From the NCBI GenBank assembly GCA_045652965.1, contig JAZOLI010000092.1, positions 7,159 through 71,158 on the forward strand: a DNA stretch of 64,000 nt, written 5' to 3'. The notes under the pieces are model-generated. The model worked only from the letters and a program-made list of their open reading frames with translations, was not told where the DNA came from and did no database searches. The translations under genes were made by a program, and so were the position numbers. Source of the stretch: Scatosoma sp045652965 (GTDB taxonomy: Bacteria > Bacillota > Clostridia > Christensenellales > Borkfalkiaceae). Of this stretch, positions 41,203 to 49,050 are shown in pieces. Position 1 is the first letter of the stretch; every line of letters starts with the position of its first letter.

Positions 41203-41892
41203 ATGGCAGGCAACGAACACAAAGGACATAGAGAGCGTTTGCGCGCTAAAGTGATCGCGGATGCGTGTTGCGAACACGAATATTTAGAAATGTTCCTTTG
41301 CTATGCCATTCCACGCAAAAACACCAACGACATTGCGCATAGGCTTCTTTCTAAATTTGGGTGTTTGCCGAGCGTGCTCTCCGCGCCCATGGAAGAATTG
41401 CAAAGCGTGGAAGGCGTTGGCGACGGCGCGGCGGCGCTTTTAAAGTGCATGGGGAAATTTTGCGAAGATTACATGGGCTTGTTCCAAGCTTCCAACGCCT
41501 TGCCTGAAACGTACGAGCGGGATAAATTTCTTGCGTTTATTAACCAAACCTACGCGAGGTTGGATAAGGAAGTGCTCGACGTTTATTTGATGGATTCTAA
41601 CAGCAAAATTTTCCGCCGTGAACGCTTTTCTTCTAATCGGGAAATGAAGGTGTGGGTGGACGGAGAAGCATTTGCTTCCCTGCTTGTCAAAACGCGACCT
41701 TCAGGTGTGATTTTGGTGCACAACCATCCGTTCGGAGAGCCTGAGCCTTCCGCATTAGACGATCAAACGACAAGACAATGCTCGCAAATTTGCAGCGTGC
41801 AAAACGTCGTTTTGTGCAATCATTTTATCTATGCGAATCGTGGAATATACGATTATTATGGTAGCGGTAAGCTCTCCAAAGCAAGGTGCTAA
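41203..41892 (+). CDS. radC: RadC/JAB-family protein
   Basis: 229 residues, normal for RadC. An amino-terminal helix-hairpin-helix region (LQSVEGVGDGAAALLK, about 67-82) precedes the MPN/JAB metal-binding core HNHPFGEPEPSALDD (about 172-186), the full H-x-H-P...S-x-x-D set. RadC was named for DNA repair, but its real activity remains unclear. AAAGGAG sets the start. It begins a run with the HAD phosphatase (45 bp gap) and cysK. Confidence 0.9.
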   Translation: MAGNEHKGHRERLRAKVIADACCEHEYLEMFLCYAIPRKNTNDIAHRLLSKFGCLPSVLSAPMEELQSVEGVGDGAAALLKCMGKFCEDYMGLFQASNALPETYERDKFLAFINQTYARLDKEVLDVYLMDSNSKIFRRERFSSNREMKVWVDGEAFASLLVKTRPSGVILVHNHPFGEPEPSALDDQTTRQCSQICSVQNVVLCNHFIYANRGIYDYYGSGKLSKARC

Positions 41893-41937
41893 ACGAAAAG
41901 AAGTTAAGGCGATTTTAGAAAAATGGGGTAGGCAGGT

Positions 41938-42591
41938 ATGTATCAAACGGTTATTTTTGATTTGGACGGCACGCTTTTGGATACGCTTGACGATTTGACG
42001 GCGTCGGTGAATTTTGCGCTTGCAAGTTTTTCGTTGCCTGTGCGCACGAGAGAAGAAGTGCGCGTATTTGTGGGAAACGGCATCGTGAAACTTATAGAGC
42101 GCGCGATTGGCTATAATCATCCCCAATTTCAACAAATCTTCCAAACCTTTCGCGAGCATTACGGCGCGCATTGTAAGGATAAAACGAAAGAATACGTGGG
42201 GATCACTCCCCTTTTAAAGGCGCTCAAAGCGCAAGGCGTGCAAACGGCGGTGGTGTCGAACAAGGCGGATTTTGCCGTGAAAGCGTTGGCGGCGGAATAT
42301 TTCCCCGATCTTTTAGAAGAAGCGGTGGGGGAAAACGAAGCGGCTGGCATTGCCAAAAAGCCTGCGCCCGATGCCCTGCTTGCGGTGATGAAAAATTTAA
42401 ACGCCGAGAAAAACACCACGGTTTACGTGGGCGATTCGGAAGTGGATATCCAAACGGCAAAGAACGCTGGGGTGGATTGTATTTCCGTGGTTTGGGGTTT
42501 TAAAGACGAAGAATTTTTGGTTGAAAACGGCGCAACGACGCTTGTCAAAGACCCGAATGACATTTTAGCACTTTGCAAGGAGAGAGCATGA
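41938..42591 (+). CDS. HAD-family hydrolase, phosphoglycolate phosphatase-like
   Basis: 217 residues. HAD motif I VIFDLDGTLLDT (about 5-16), motif II VVSNK, and motif III/IV VYVGDSEVDIQTAKNAG (about 161-177). The helical cap between motifs I and II is the Gph/PgmB type, so substrates are small phosphate esters such as 2-phosphoglycolate. GGCAGGT lies just before the start. Its stop overlaps the cysK start, indicating coupling with cysteine synthesis, although a functional link is not obvious. Confidence 0.88.
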   Translation: MYQTVIFDLDGTLLDTLDDLTASVNFALASFSLPVRTREEVRVFVGNGIVKLIERAIGYNHPQFQQIFQTFREHYGAHCKDKTKEYVGITPLLKALKAQGVQTAVVSNKADFAVKALAAEYFPDLLEEAVGENEAAGIAKKPAPDALLAVMKNLNAEKNTTVYVGDSEVDIQTAKNAGVDCISVVWGFKDEEFLVENGATTLVKDPNDILALCKERA

Positions 42592-43496
42592 TGAGCGTGG
42601 AAAAATCGATAGGCAATACACCGCTTGTGGAACTTAAAAACCTGCAAAAAAAATATGCGTTAAAAGGCAAAATTTTTGCCAAGCTCGAATGGTTTAACCC
42701 CGCAGGCTCTATCAAAGATCGGGTGGCGAAAGCGATCGTGGACGACGCCGAAGCATCGGGCAGGTTGCTCCCAGGCGGCACGGTGATTGAAGCAACGAGC
42801 GGAAACACGGGCATTGGGCTTGCGTTCGTGGCGGCCGAGCGTGGATATAAAGCGGTGATCGTGATGCCCGATTCGATGAGCGTGGAACGCCAAAAACTCA
42901 TCAAAGATTATGGTGGGGAGATCCTTTTAACGGACGGCGCGCTTGGCATGCAAGGCGCGGTCGAAAAGGCGGAAGAGTTAAAAAGAGAAACGCCCAATTC
43001 GATTATCGCAGGGCAATTTGAAAATCCTGTGTGTGCAAACGTGCATTATACGACGACGGGTAGGGAAATTTACGCGCAAACGAATGGGCAAACGGACGTG
43101 TTCGTGGCAGGCGTTGGCACGGGCGGCACGATCACGGGCGTGGGGAGATATTTAAAAGAGAAAAACCCTAAAACGAAAGTGGTGGCGGTAGAACCGCTTT
43201 CTTCGCCCTTGCTTTCCAAGGGATATGCAGGCAAGCACGCTATCCAAGGCATCGGTGCGAATTTTATCCCATCGGTGCTGGATCAAAACATTTACGACGA
43301 AGTGGTGGGTGTTTCCAACGAAAACGCTTTTGCTTGGGCAAAAGAAGTGAACGCCGTGGAAAATTTGTTTACAGGCATCTCTTCGGGTGCGGCGCTTTGT
43401 GCTGCGATCGAGCTTGCTTGCCGCGAAGAAAACGCGGGCAAAAACATCGTGGTGATTTTTCCTGATTCGGGAGAACGATACCTTTCTGTTTTATAA
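42588..43496 (+). CDS. cysK: Cysteine synthase A (O-acetylserine sulfhydrylase)
   Basis: Makes cysteine from O-acetylserine and sulfide with pyridoxal phosphate. 302 residues: the PLP lysine in NPAGSIKDRVA (about 35-45), the substrate loop EATSGNTGIGLA (about 63-74), the phosphate-binding GVGTGGTITGVG (about 170-181) and the closing FPDSGERYLSVL. The start ATG at 42588 overlaps the HAD stop. No cysE lies in the window. A strong terminator follows. Confidence 0.94.
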   Translation: MMSVEKSIGNTPLVELKNLQKKYALKGKIFAKLEWFNPAGSIKDRVAKAIVDDAEASGRLLPGGTVIEATSGNTGIGLAFVAAERGYKAVIVMPDSMSVERQKLIKDYGGEILLTDGALGMQGAVEKAEELKRETPNSIIAGQFENPVCANVHYTTTGREIYAQTNGQTDVFVAGVGTGGTITGVGRYLKEKNPKTKVVAVEPLSSPLLSKGYAGKHAIQGIGANFIPSVLDQNIYDEVVGVSNENAFAWAKEVNAVENLFTGISSGAALCAAIELACREENAGKNIVVIFPDSGERYLSVL

Positions 43497-43513
43497 AAGC
43501 GAAACAAAACAAA

Positions 43514-43540
43514 AAACACCCTGATCGGGTGTTTTTTTAT
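43514..43540. terminator. Terminator between cysK and mgtE
   Basis: AAACACCC, loop TGATC, GGGTGTTT, then TTTT; A-rich on the mgtE side, so it may work both ways. Confidence 0.85.
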
Positions 43541-43553
43541 TGCTTACATTTCG

Positions 43554-44912
43554 TTATAACGCGCCTAAAATGGACACGGCGAACATGCAATAGATGGTCA
43601 AGGATAACACGTCGACGAGCGTCGTGATGAAGGGGGACGCCACCACGGCAGGGTCGAGCCGCATTTTTTTAGCGAGCAAGGGCAAAATCGCACCGATAAG
43701 CTTGGCAAACAAGATGGTGACGAACATGGAAAGGGAAATAACCAAAGCTACCATTGCGCCGTTTTGGACGGCATACAGACGATCGATAAACAGTGTTTTT
43801 AAAAAACACGCCGCCGCCAAAATTGCGCCGAGCAAAACGGAAACGCGGATCTCTTTCCAAACCACTTTCCAAAGATCGGAAAATTTCACTTCGTTTAAGG
43901 CGATCCCGCGGATAATCATTGCGCTTGCTTGCGAGCCTGCGTTCCCGCCCGTGCCCATAAGCATGGGCATACACGCCGTGAGCACGATGCCATAAACGGG
44001 CATGTTCAGCGTGCTTTCGTTTGCCGAAATGATCAAGCCTGAAAAGGTGGACGATACGAGCAAAATCAAAAGCCAAGGCAAACGGTTCAAGCAAATGCGC
44101 CATACGTTGGTTTTTAAATAGGGTTTATCCGTCGGCATGACGGCTGCCATTTTCGAAATGTCTTCCGTGTTCTCCTCACGCAAAACGGTCATGGCGTCGT
44201 CTACCGTTACGATACCAACCAGCCGCGATTCTTTATCAACGATGGGGAGTGCTAAAAAGCCGTAATCGGAAATTTTGCGCGCGACCTGTTCTTTGTCGTC
44301 TTCCGTTTGTGCGAAGATCACGTTTTCGTTCATGATCTCGCCAAGCGTTGCTTGCTTTTGCGCCAGCAACAAATCTTTTGCCGTCACCAAACCTAAGAGC
44401 TTGTTCGTTTCGTCCGTCACGTAGCAAGTGTAAATGGTTTCCTTATCGATTGCCGTTTTGCGTATGCGTTCAAACGCCTGCTCTACCGTCATTGATTTTC
44501 TAAGCGCAACGAACTCGATCGTCATGATGCTGCCTGCGCTATCTTTCGGATATTGCAAAATTTGATTGATATATTCGCGCGTTTGTGCATCGCTTTGTGC
44601 GAGTACGCGTTTGACTACGCTTGCGGGCATTTCTTCGATCAAATCGACGGTGTCGTCCAAAAAGAGCTCGTCCATAACCGCTCGAAGCTCTTTATCGTTG
44701 AGCTTGCAAAGCAGGCGTTCTTTGATGTCACCATCCATTTCCACAAACGTTTCCGCCGCTAAATCTTTGGGCAGGATACGGAAAAGCACCGGGACGTCCG
44801 TTTCGTTTTCAATTTCTTCAAAAATACGTGCCAAATCGGTTGCGTTCATGGTGGCAACCATCGGCTTTAAAGCGGAAAATTTCCGCTCGGATAAAAGCTG
44901 TAAAATTTCCAT
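43554..44912 (-). CDS. mgtE: Magnesium transporter MgtE
   Basis: A magnesium channel of 452 residues with the standard order: cytoplasmic N domain (about 1-130, helical superhelix with VDLIEEMPASVVKRVL), a CBS pair (about 133-255, YPKDSAGSIMT start and VTVDDAMTVL end) that senses Mg2+, a connecting helix and five membrane helices (from about 285). The pore signature GTGGNAGSQASAMIIRGIAL is complete, and LDPAVVASPFITTLVDVLSL follows. AGGAAGG precedes the start. The 135 bp upstream hold no M-box-like aptamer, so control is probably by the CBS sensor itself. Confidence 0.94.
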   Translation of the reverse strand: MEILQLLSERKFSALKPMVATMNATDLARIFEEIENETDVPVLFRILPKDLAAETFVEMDGDIKERLLCKLNDKELRAVMDELFLDDTVDLIEEMPASVVKRVLAQSDAQTREYINQILQYPKDSAGSIMTIEFVALRKSMTVEQAFERIRKTAIDKETIYTCYVTDETNKLLGLVTAKDLLLAQKQATLGEIMNENVIFAQTEDDKEQVARKISDYGFLALPIVDKESRLVGIVTVDDAMTVLREENTEDISKMAAVMPTDKPYLKTNVWRICLNRLPWLLILLVSSTFSGLIISANESTLNMPVYGIVLTACMPMLMGTGGNAGSQASAMIIRGIALNEVKFSDLWKVVWKEIRVSVLLGAILAAACFLKTLFIDRLYAVQNGAMVALVISLSMFVTILFAKLIGAILPLLAKKMRLDPAVVASPFITTLVDVLSLTIYCMFAVSILGAL

Positions 44913-45047
44913 TTCTACTCTACCTTCCTAAAATTTTTTTTTGTTTTAAGATGGCGTAGAACGCTTTTTCGTTAAAAGTACGCAAAAAAAGAAGGCTTTT
45001 TCGCGTAAAAACGAGTTAGCGGCACTACGCTTGTGCTACTATGACTA

Positions 45048-47405
45048 TCACTCATAATCGTCGCCTCCTTTTTTCTTTCGTAAAAATAGATAATCGGTTA
45101 AAATGCAAATGGCGGCAAAGCCAAGCAAGAGATAGGCAAGGCGGAACACTGAATCGTCGTCGCTTGCCTTACCCACTTCGATCGTTTCGCTTGTTTGGGG
45201 GAGCCCGTTAAAATCGGTGACGAACGCTTGGGGGATATACCCCGTTTTGATCTCTCCGTTTTTGCTTTCGTAAGATACGTGGAAATAAGCGTGGTCAAGC
45301 TCTTTAATTTCGCCAAGAACTGTCACTTGTGCGCCGCGAGCAAGCTCGCCCGATTTTAAAAGTTCGGTTAAATAGGGGAATTTATAAAGGGTGATCGCGC
45401 TCGTGATATAGCCCGTTTTTTGTTCTTCCGTGCCATATTCCGTGCGGTAAGCATCCGCTTCCATTGGCTCGCAAGAAGAAATTAAGGCGAGATAGGTGCG
45501 ATACGTTCCTGCGGTTTTGTCATATTCGGCGAGAAGATAATATCTCTCCGTTTCGCCAATTTTGAGCGCCGTTCTTTCCCCGTTTGCTCGCTCAAAGCGC
45601 ACGTAAGGAAAATGCTCCGCGCCGCTAAGCGTTTGCAAATCAAATTCGACAAGCAAGGCGTTTTCCGTCGTTTTTACCACGGAAAATTCCGCGCTTGCGT
45701 TTTCAAAAATTCTTTCGTCTGTGCCCTGCACTTTTATCGTTTTTACCGTGGGAAGCGAAAGGGCGGTCGATTGAATAAGATAATTGCCTTCGCATAAGAT
45801 ATACGTTTCATTTTCTTCCACGCCGAATGCAAAGGAAGTTAAAATCGGCGTTGCGTTTGGATCGTTATAATAAACGAGCGTGTCGTCGAAATTAAAGATC
45901 GCGCCGTCTTCGCGATAGAGCGCATCGTTTGCAAGCGCGTAGATCGTGCCGTTATAATCCACGCCAAGCTTCGTCGTTGCGGTGGGCAGGTTTTCACAAA
46001 CTTTTTCCCCTGCTTCGATAGAAGAAGTGAACGCCGATTCCGTGAAAACGAACACATCGCTTCCAGAAAGGATATATAAATTGCCGTAAACGTCCGCCGT
46101 TAAAGCCTTTGGATAGCGTGTGGACGTTTTTTTCGTTTCCATTGCCACCCATGCGCCCGTTTCTTCGCTTGTTTGCAAGGTGTAGGCATAGTTGTTTTCG
46201 CTGATTAGATAATAGGTGCCATATACGCTTGCCGTGCCCACAATTTTGCCGTTGAAAGTGGAAAATTGCCCGATTGGCTCGCCGTAGGTTTCCTTGTCAA
46301 GGCTATACAAAACCGCCTTTTCTTCGTTTGCAAGCAAGAGCGTTTTCTCGTTTGCGCTTACAAACAAGGGGGGCAGGGTTGCGCTGATTGCTTTTTCAAA
46401 CGTTTTCGTTTTGCGGTTATACACCGACACGCGCGCGTTTCCGTTGTCCGCGATAAAAAGTTTATCGCCAAACAAGCAGGTATCCGTTGCCCCACTCAAA
46501 CGGTGTGGGGAATCGGATGAAGCACTAATTTCAAAATTAGTGAAATTGTTCGTTTCCGTCGAATATTGCAAAATGGTTGCATCGCTTGATGCAATCGTGT
46601 AAAAATATTTTCCGAAAGCACTCACGGCGGAAAATTCTTCCGCTTCCGATTTGAAGAGCATAGCGCTATCGCTTATTTGCGAGAGCGGATAGGCTACAAA
46701 TTCTCCTGCCGCGTTCGTGCAAGCAAGAACGCCGTCGTTAATTGCGATATGGTTGATTTGCTTGGAAAAAATTGCGAAAGTTGCTTTACTCGGATCGGGC
46801 TCGGTTTGCGATTTCGGGTCGATCTTCATTAGATAATTGTCGGCGCGGACAAAATATAATTCCCCGTTCCAAAAAGACAAAGTGGAAACGTTGTTCCATT
46901 TTAAAGCGACGGGGGAAAGAGCTTCGCTTGCAAGCGAAAGAGTGTAAAGATCTTCTTGCGCGTTCGTAAAATATAAATCGTTTCCGTGGACCGTGAACGT
47001 GCCGCAGGCAAGGTCGATTTTCTTTTCCGCGCCCGTTTCTACGTTTAAGGCATAGAAATTGGTGCTAACCGAGCTATCTAAAAAATACAACGTGCCGTAT
47101 TCGTCGAATTGGAGTTTGGTGACGGTGCTCTCGGGTGCGTTCTCTTCGCCGTGTTCAAATTTTTTATATTCGCCGTCTTGACGATCGTAAACGTAAATGG
47201 CGTTTCCGTCGGCAATCGCCGTGTAGTTTTCAATAACCGCTACGTCCGTTGGAGAAGTTAAAGGCAAATATTCTTCGTAAGTTTGCGGGGCAATCAAGCG
47301 CTCCGTTTTTTCGCTCGCTTGCGCTTCAACCGATTGCGCCGCGAACGGCATCACCGTCGCGGTTGCTAAAAAAATGGAGAACATTGCAAGCATTTTTTTC
47401 TTCAT
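45048..47405 (-). CDS. Secreted propeller-like protein with SH3-type domain and carboxy-terminal membrane anchor
   Basis: 785 residues. Signal peptide 1-30 (MKKKMLAMFSIFLATATVMP start). Residues about 35-560 show repeated beta-strand blades of the form YALNVETG, LYTLSLASE, YSLDKETYG and DVYGNLYILSG, consistent with NHL/WD-like propellers. Residues about 665-735 (ITLYKFPYLTELLKSG to GYIPQAFV) resemble a bacterial SH3 domain, and a single helix at about 750-773 with the tail RKKKGGDDYE anchors it. I cannot assign a function; surface or wall binding is likely. The ATG lies two bases from the predicted transcription start, so the mRNA is leaderless. Confidence 0.68.
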   Translation of the reverse strand: MKKKMLAMFSIFLATATVMPFAAQSVEAQASEKTERLIAPQTYEEYLPLTSPTDVAVIENYTAIADGNAIYVYDRQDGEYKKFEHGEENAPESTVTKLQFDEYGTLYFLDSSVSTNFYALNVETGAEKKIDLACGTFTVHGNDLYFTNAQEDLYTLSLASEALSPVALKWNNVSTLSFWNGELYFVRADNYLMKIDPKSQTEPDPSKATFAIFSKQINHIAINDGVLACTNAAGEFVAYPLSQISDSAMLFKSEAEEFSAVSAFGKYFYTIASSDATILQYSTETNNFTNFEISASSDSPHRLSGATDTCLFGDKLFIADNGNARVSVYNRKTKTFEKAISATLPPLFVSANEKTLLLANEEKAVLYSLDKETYGEPIGQFSTFNGKIVGTASVYGTYYLISENNYAYTLQTSEETGAWVAMETKKTSTRYPKALTADVYGNLYILSGSDVFVFTESAFTSSIEAGEKVCENLPTATTKLGVDYNGTIYALANDALYREDGAIFNFDDTLVYYNDPNATPILTSFAFGVEENETYILCEGNYLIQSTALSLPTVKTIKVQGTDERIFENASAEFSVVKTTENALLVEFDLQTLSGAEHFPYVRFERANGERTALKIGETERYYLLAEYDKTAGTYRTYLALISSCEPMEADAYRTEYGTEEQKTGYITSAITLYKFPYLTELLKSGELARGAQVTVLGEIKELDHAYFHVSYESKNGEIKTGYIPQAFVTDFNGLPQTSETIEVGKASDDDSVFRLAYLLLGFAAICILTDYLFLRKKKGGDDYE

Positions 47406-47413
47406 ACACTTTC

Positions 47414-47442
47414 ATTATACCACTTTTAAGAAAAAAAAGCAA
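47414..47442 (-). promoter_or_regulatory. Promoter giving a leaderless mRNA for the propeller-like protein
   Basis: TTGCTT (47442-47437), 17 bp, TATAAT (47419-47414) with extended TGG, on the minus strand; start near 47407. Confidence 0.7.
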
Positions 47443-47541
47443 GAGTTCGACAATATTTTTTATTTCTATCAGCATATTTGGAAATTTTTACCAAACAGGC
47501 ACTATGTTGTCATATTTAACGATATATACTATCATCAAAAG

Positions 47542-47555
47542 CGAACAAATGTTCG
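47542..47555. promoter_or_regulatory. LexA (SOS) box upstream of the capsid gene cluster
   Basis: CGAACAAATGTTCG: both arms of the Gram-positive SOS consensus CGAAC-N4-GTTCG are perfect. It lies about 140 bp before the sigma-like gene. It suggests that DNA damage de-represses the cluster, as in many prophages. Confidence 0.65.
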
Positions 47556-47586
47556 GATTTTGCTCAAAAAGTTGAAATGGGGTGGG

Positions 47587-47614
47587 TTGCGAGTTTGTCA
47601 ATCTATGCCATAAT
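47587..47614 (+). promoter_or_regulatory. Weak candidate promoter of the sigma-like gene
   Basis: TTGCGA (47587-47592), 16 bp, CATAAT (47609-47614). It is imperfect, and other pairings nearer the SOS box are possible. Confidence 0.35.
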
Positions 47615-47630
47615 GCGGGAGCAAACGGCA

Positions 47631-47660
47631 AGGAAGATTGCTTCGCTTTGCTCGCAATGA
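47631..47660. repeat. Dispersed-repeat-like sequence
   Basis: AAGATTGCTTCGCTTTGCTC followed by GCAATGA has short inverted ends (ATTGC...GCAAT) and the look of a common extragenic repeat seen scattered in many bacterial genomes. Only one copy is in this window, so repetition cannot be shown here. Confidence 0.35.
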
Positions 47661-47694
47661 AAGAAAGAATAAAGAACGAAGTGAGGTGATGAAA

Positions 47695-48216
47695 GTGAAA
47701 AATTACGTCAAAGCGGTGTTGTATGGTTATCCGCTGTTGGAAACGGTGAGTGAAGATTATCAGGCGCATATTCAAAACAAGGCGGCGCTTTCCGTGAGAA
47801 CGGATAAATCGGCGTTTGAGCTTGCCGTGGAGCTTGCCGGCGAAGTTTGCAAAAAAAAGAACTTTGAATGGCTGAAAGGGTGTGTCGAAACGGCTTTGGA
47901 CATGCTTTCTGACGTGGAGAAAACTTTGATTGCCGCAAGATATTTTGGGAAGCGGAGAAAAATGAAAAAGGCGTTGCCTTTGGACGAGCCGTTGCCGAAA
48001 ACGGAGATTGCCGCTTGGAGCGAAAGCAAATATTTTCGATTTCAAAACAGGCTTTCAAAAAAAGTGGAAGCGATTTTGCTTCGGCTTGGGTTGAGTGAAA
48101 AACTCTTTGAAGAGAAATTTGCCCAAACGGAAATTTTTGAAAAAATTTACCGCTTTGTTTGCGAAGGCAAAGATCAAAAAATTTCGCAAAGGGCAGAGCG
48201 GTGGCTCAGAGAGTGA
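47695..48216 (+). CDS. Putative phage sigma-70-like / ArpU-type regulator
   Basis: 173 residues, start GTG 47695 chosen for its spacing to AGGTGA; ATG 47689 is too close. Residues about 85-150 (beginning DMLSDVEKTLIAARYFG, ending SESKYFRFQNRLSKKVEAIL) resemble a sigma region 4 or ArpU-like helix-turn-helix that often precedes terminase genes in Firmicutes prophages. It has the same orientation as the capsid genes, behind the SOS box, and is the only candidate regulator in the cluster. I cannot exclude a small-terminase role. Confidence 0.5.
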   Translation: MKNYVKAVLYGYPLLETVSEDYQAHIQNKAALSVRTDKSAFELAVELAGEVCKKKNFEWLKGCVETALDMLSDVEKTLIAARYFGKRRKMKKALPLDEPLPKTEIAAWSESKYFRFQNRLSKKVEAILLRLGLSEKLFEEKFAQTEIFEKIYRFVCEGKDQKISQRAERWLRE

Positions 48217-48221
48217 GAGTG

Positions 48222-48288
48222 AAATAGATAAAAGATAATAGAGAATAGAGAATAGAAGTGGAAAGTTTTTTAAAATAAGAAAAAAAAT
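48222..48288. other. A-rich gap with short tandem repeat
   Basis: AATAGAGAATAGAGAATAGA at about 48237-48257 repeats a seven-base unit. No gene or clear terminator between the convergent genes is seen. Confidence 0.5.
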
Positions 48289-48996
48289 TTATTCTTCGTT
48301 GTCGTAGGGCGAGCGTTTGGGTGGGCGTAAAATGAGCGCCGCAAGCACGGGCACGAGCAAGCAAAGCGCTATCAAAATGGCAATTTGCATGGGCGTTGAT
48401 TGCTCTTCCTTGGGAGGCTCTTCCATTTTGTCTTGCTCGGCGTTTGCTTCTTGCCATTCGGCGTATTCGGAATTTACATCATAGGTTAAATCGGCGGGCT
48501 TTGGAATGTAGCCGAACGAGCCGTCGCGAAGAATATACGAATACGTTTCAGAGCCGATGCGATAATCGCCATAATAGGCGCAAGTGACGGTGATTTGATC
48601 GAGAAAACCTGAGCTTGGAACGTTCGCGCCGCCGATCGTATAATGCACGTCGATTAAACGATAGAGATAGGGGCGTTTGGGAACGTAGGGCACGGGGGTG
48701 AGATCACTCGTTTTTGCATAGCCGATCAATTTTTGAACGTATGTGTCGTCGTAGAGATATTCCACTTTGCAAAATTCGCTGTCGGCTTCGAGAATTTTAA
48801 CGTAGTAGGTTTTAGGCAACAGGAAAACGCCGCGCTTTTCATCGCGAGAAGAATAGAAAAACGCTTCGTCGGTTAGCACGCAGGCATACGATTCCGCCAC
48901 GAGCACATCCGCTGAAACGGCAAGGGCGGTTGGTGTGAAAAAAGGGGATAAGAAAAATAAAAGCGGCATAAACGCCGATAAAATAAACTTTTTCAT
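48289..48996 (-). CDS. Secreted SH3-like protein with membrane anchor, inverted inside the capsid cluster (moron-like)
   Basis: 235 residues: signal peptide (about 1-26, FILSAFMPLLFFLSPFF core), a beta-rich part with strands like YYVKILEADSEFCKVEYLYD and QKLIGYAKTSDLTPV that resembles an SH3-type domain, an acidic stretch (about 178-202) and a terminal helix (about 204-225) with PPKRSPYDNEE tail. The layout is a short version of the 785-residue protein. It is opposite to the phage genes with its own TATAAT box (49009-49004), one base short of a leaderless start. This is the pattern of a moron or of a host gene interrupting the cluster. Confidence 0.6.
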   Translation of the reverse strand: MKKFILSAFMPLLFFLSPFFTPTALAVSADVLVAESYACVLTDEAFFYSSRDEKRGVFLLPKTYYVKILEADSEFCKVEYLYDDTYVQKLIGYAKTSDLTPVPYVPKRPYLYRLIDVHYTIGGANVPSSGFLDQITVTCAYYGDYRIGSETYSYILRDGSFGYIPKPADLTYDVNSEYAEWQEANAEQDKMEEPPKEEQSTPMQIAILIALCLLVPVLAALILRPPKRSPYDNEE

Positions 48997-49003
48997 AGCT
49001 TTG

Positions 49004-49009
49004 ATTATA
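49004..49009 (-). promoter_or_regulatory. -10 box of the moron-like gene
   Basis: TATAAT on the minus strand, predicted start 48997, one base from the start codon; no good -35 box. Confidence 0.45.
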
Positions 49010-49050
49010 TCTGGTTTTTGGCGGTTGATTTTGCCGTTTGCAAGGGGATT

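Noticed and set aside
44913..45047. M-box magnesium riboswitch upstream of mgtE
   Set aside because: The gap is only 135 bp and shows an A/T-rich hairpin but none of the M-box paired elements.
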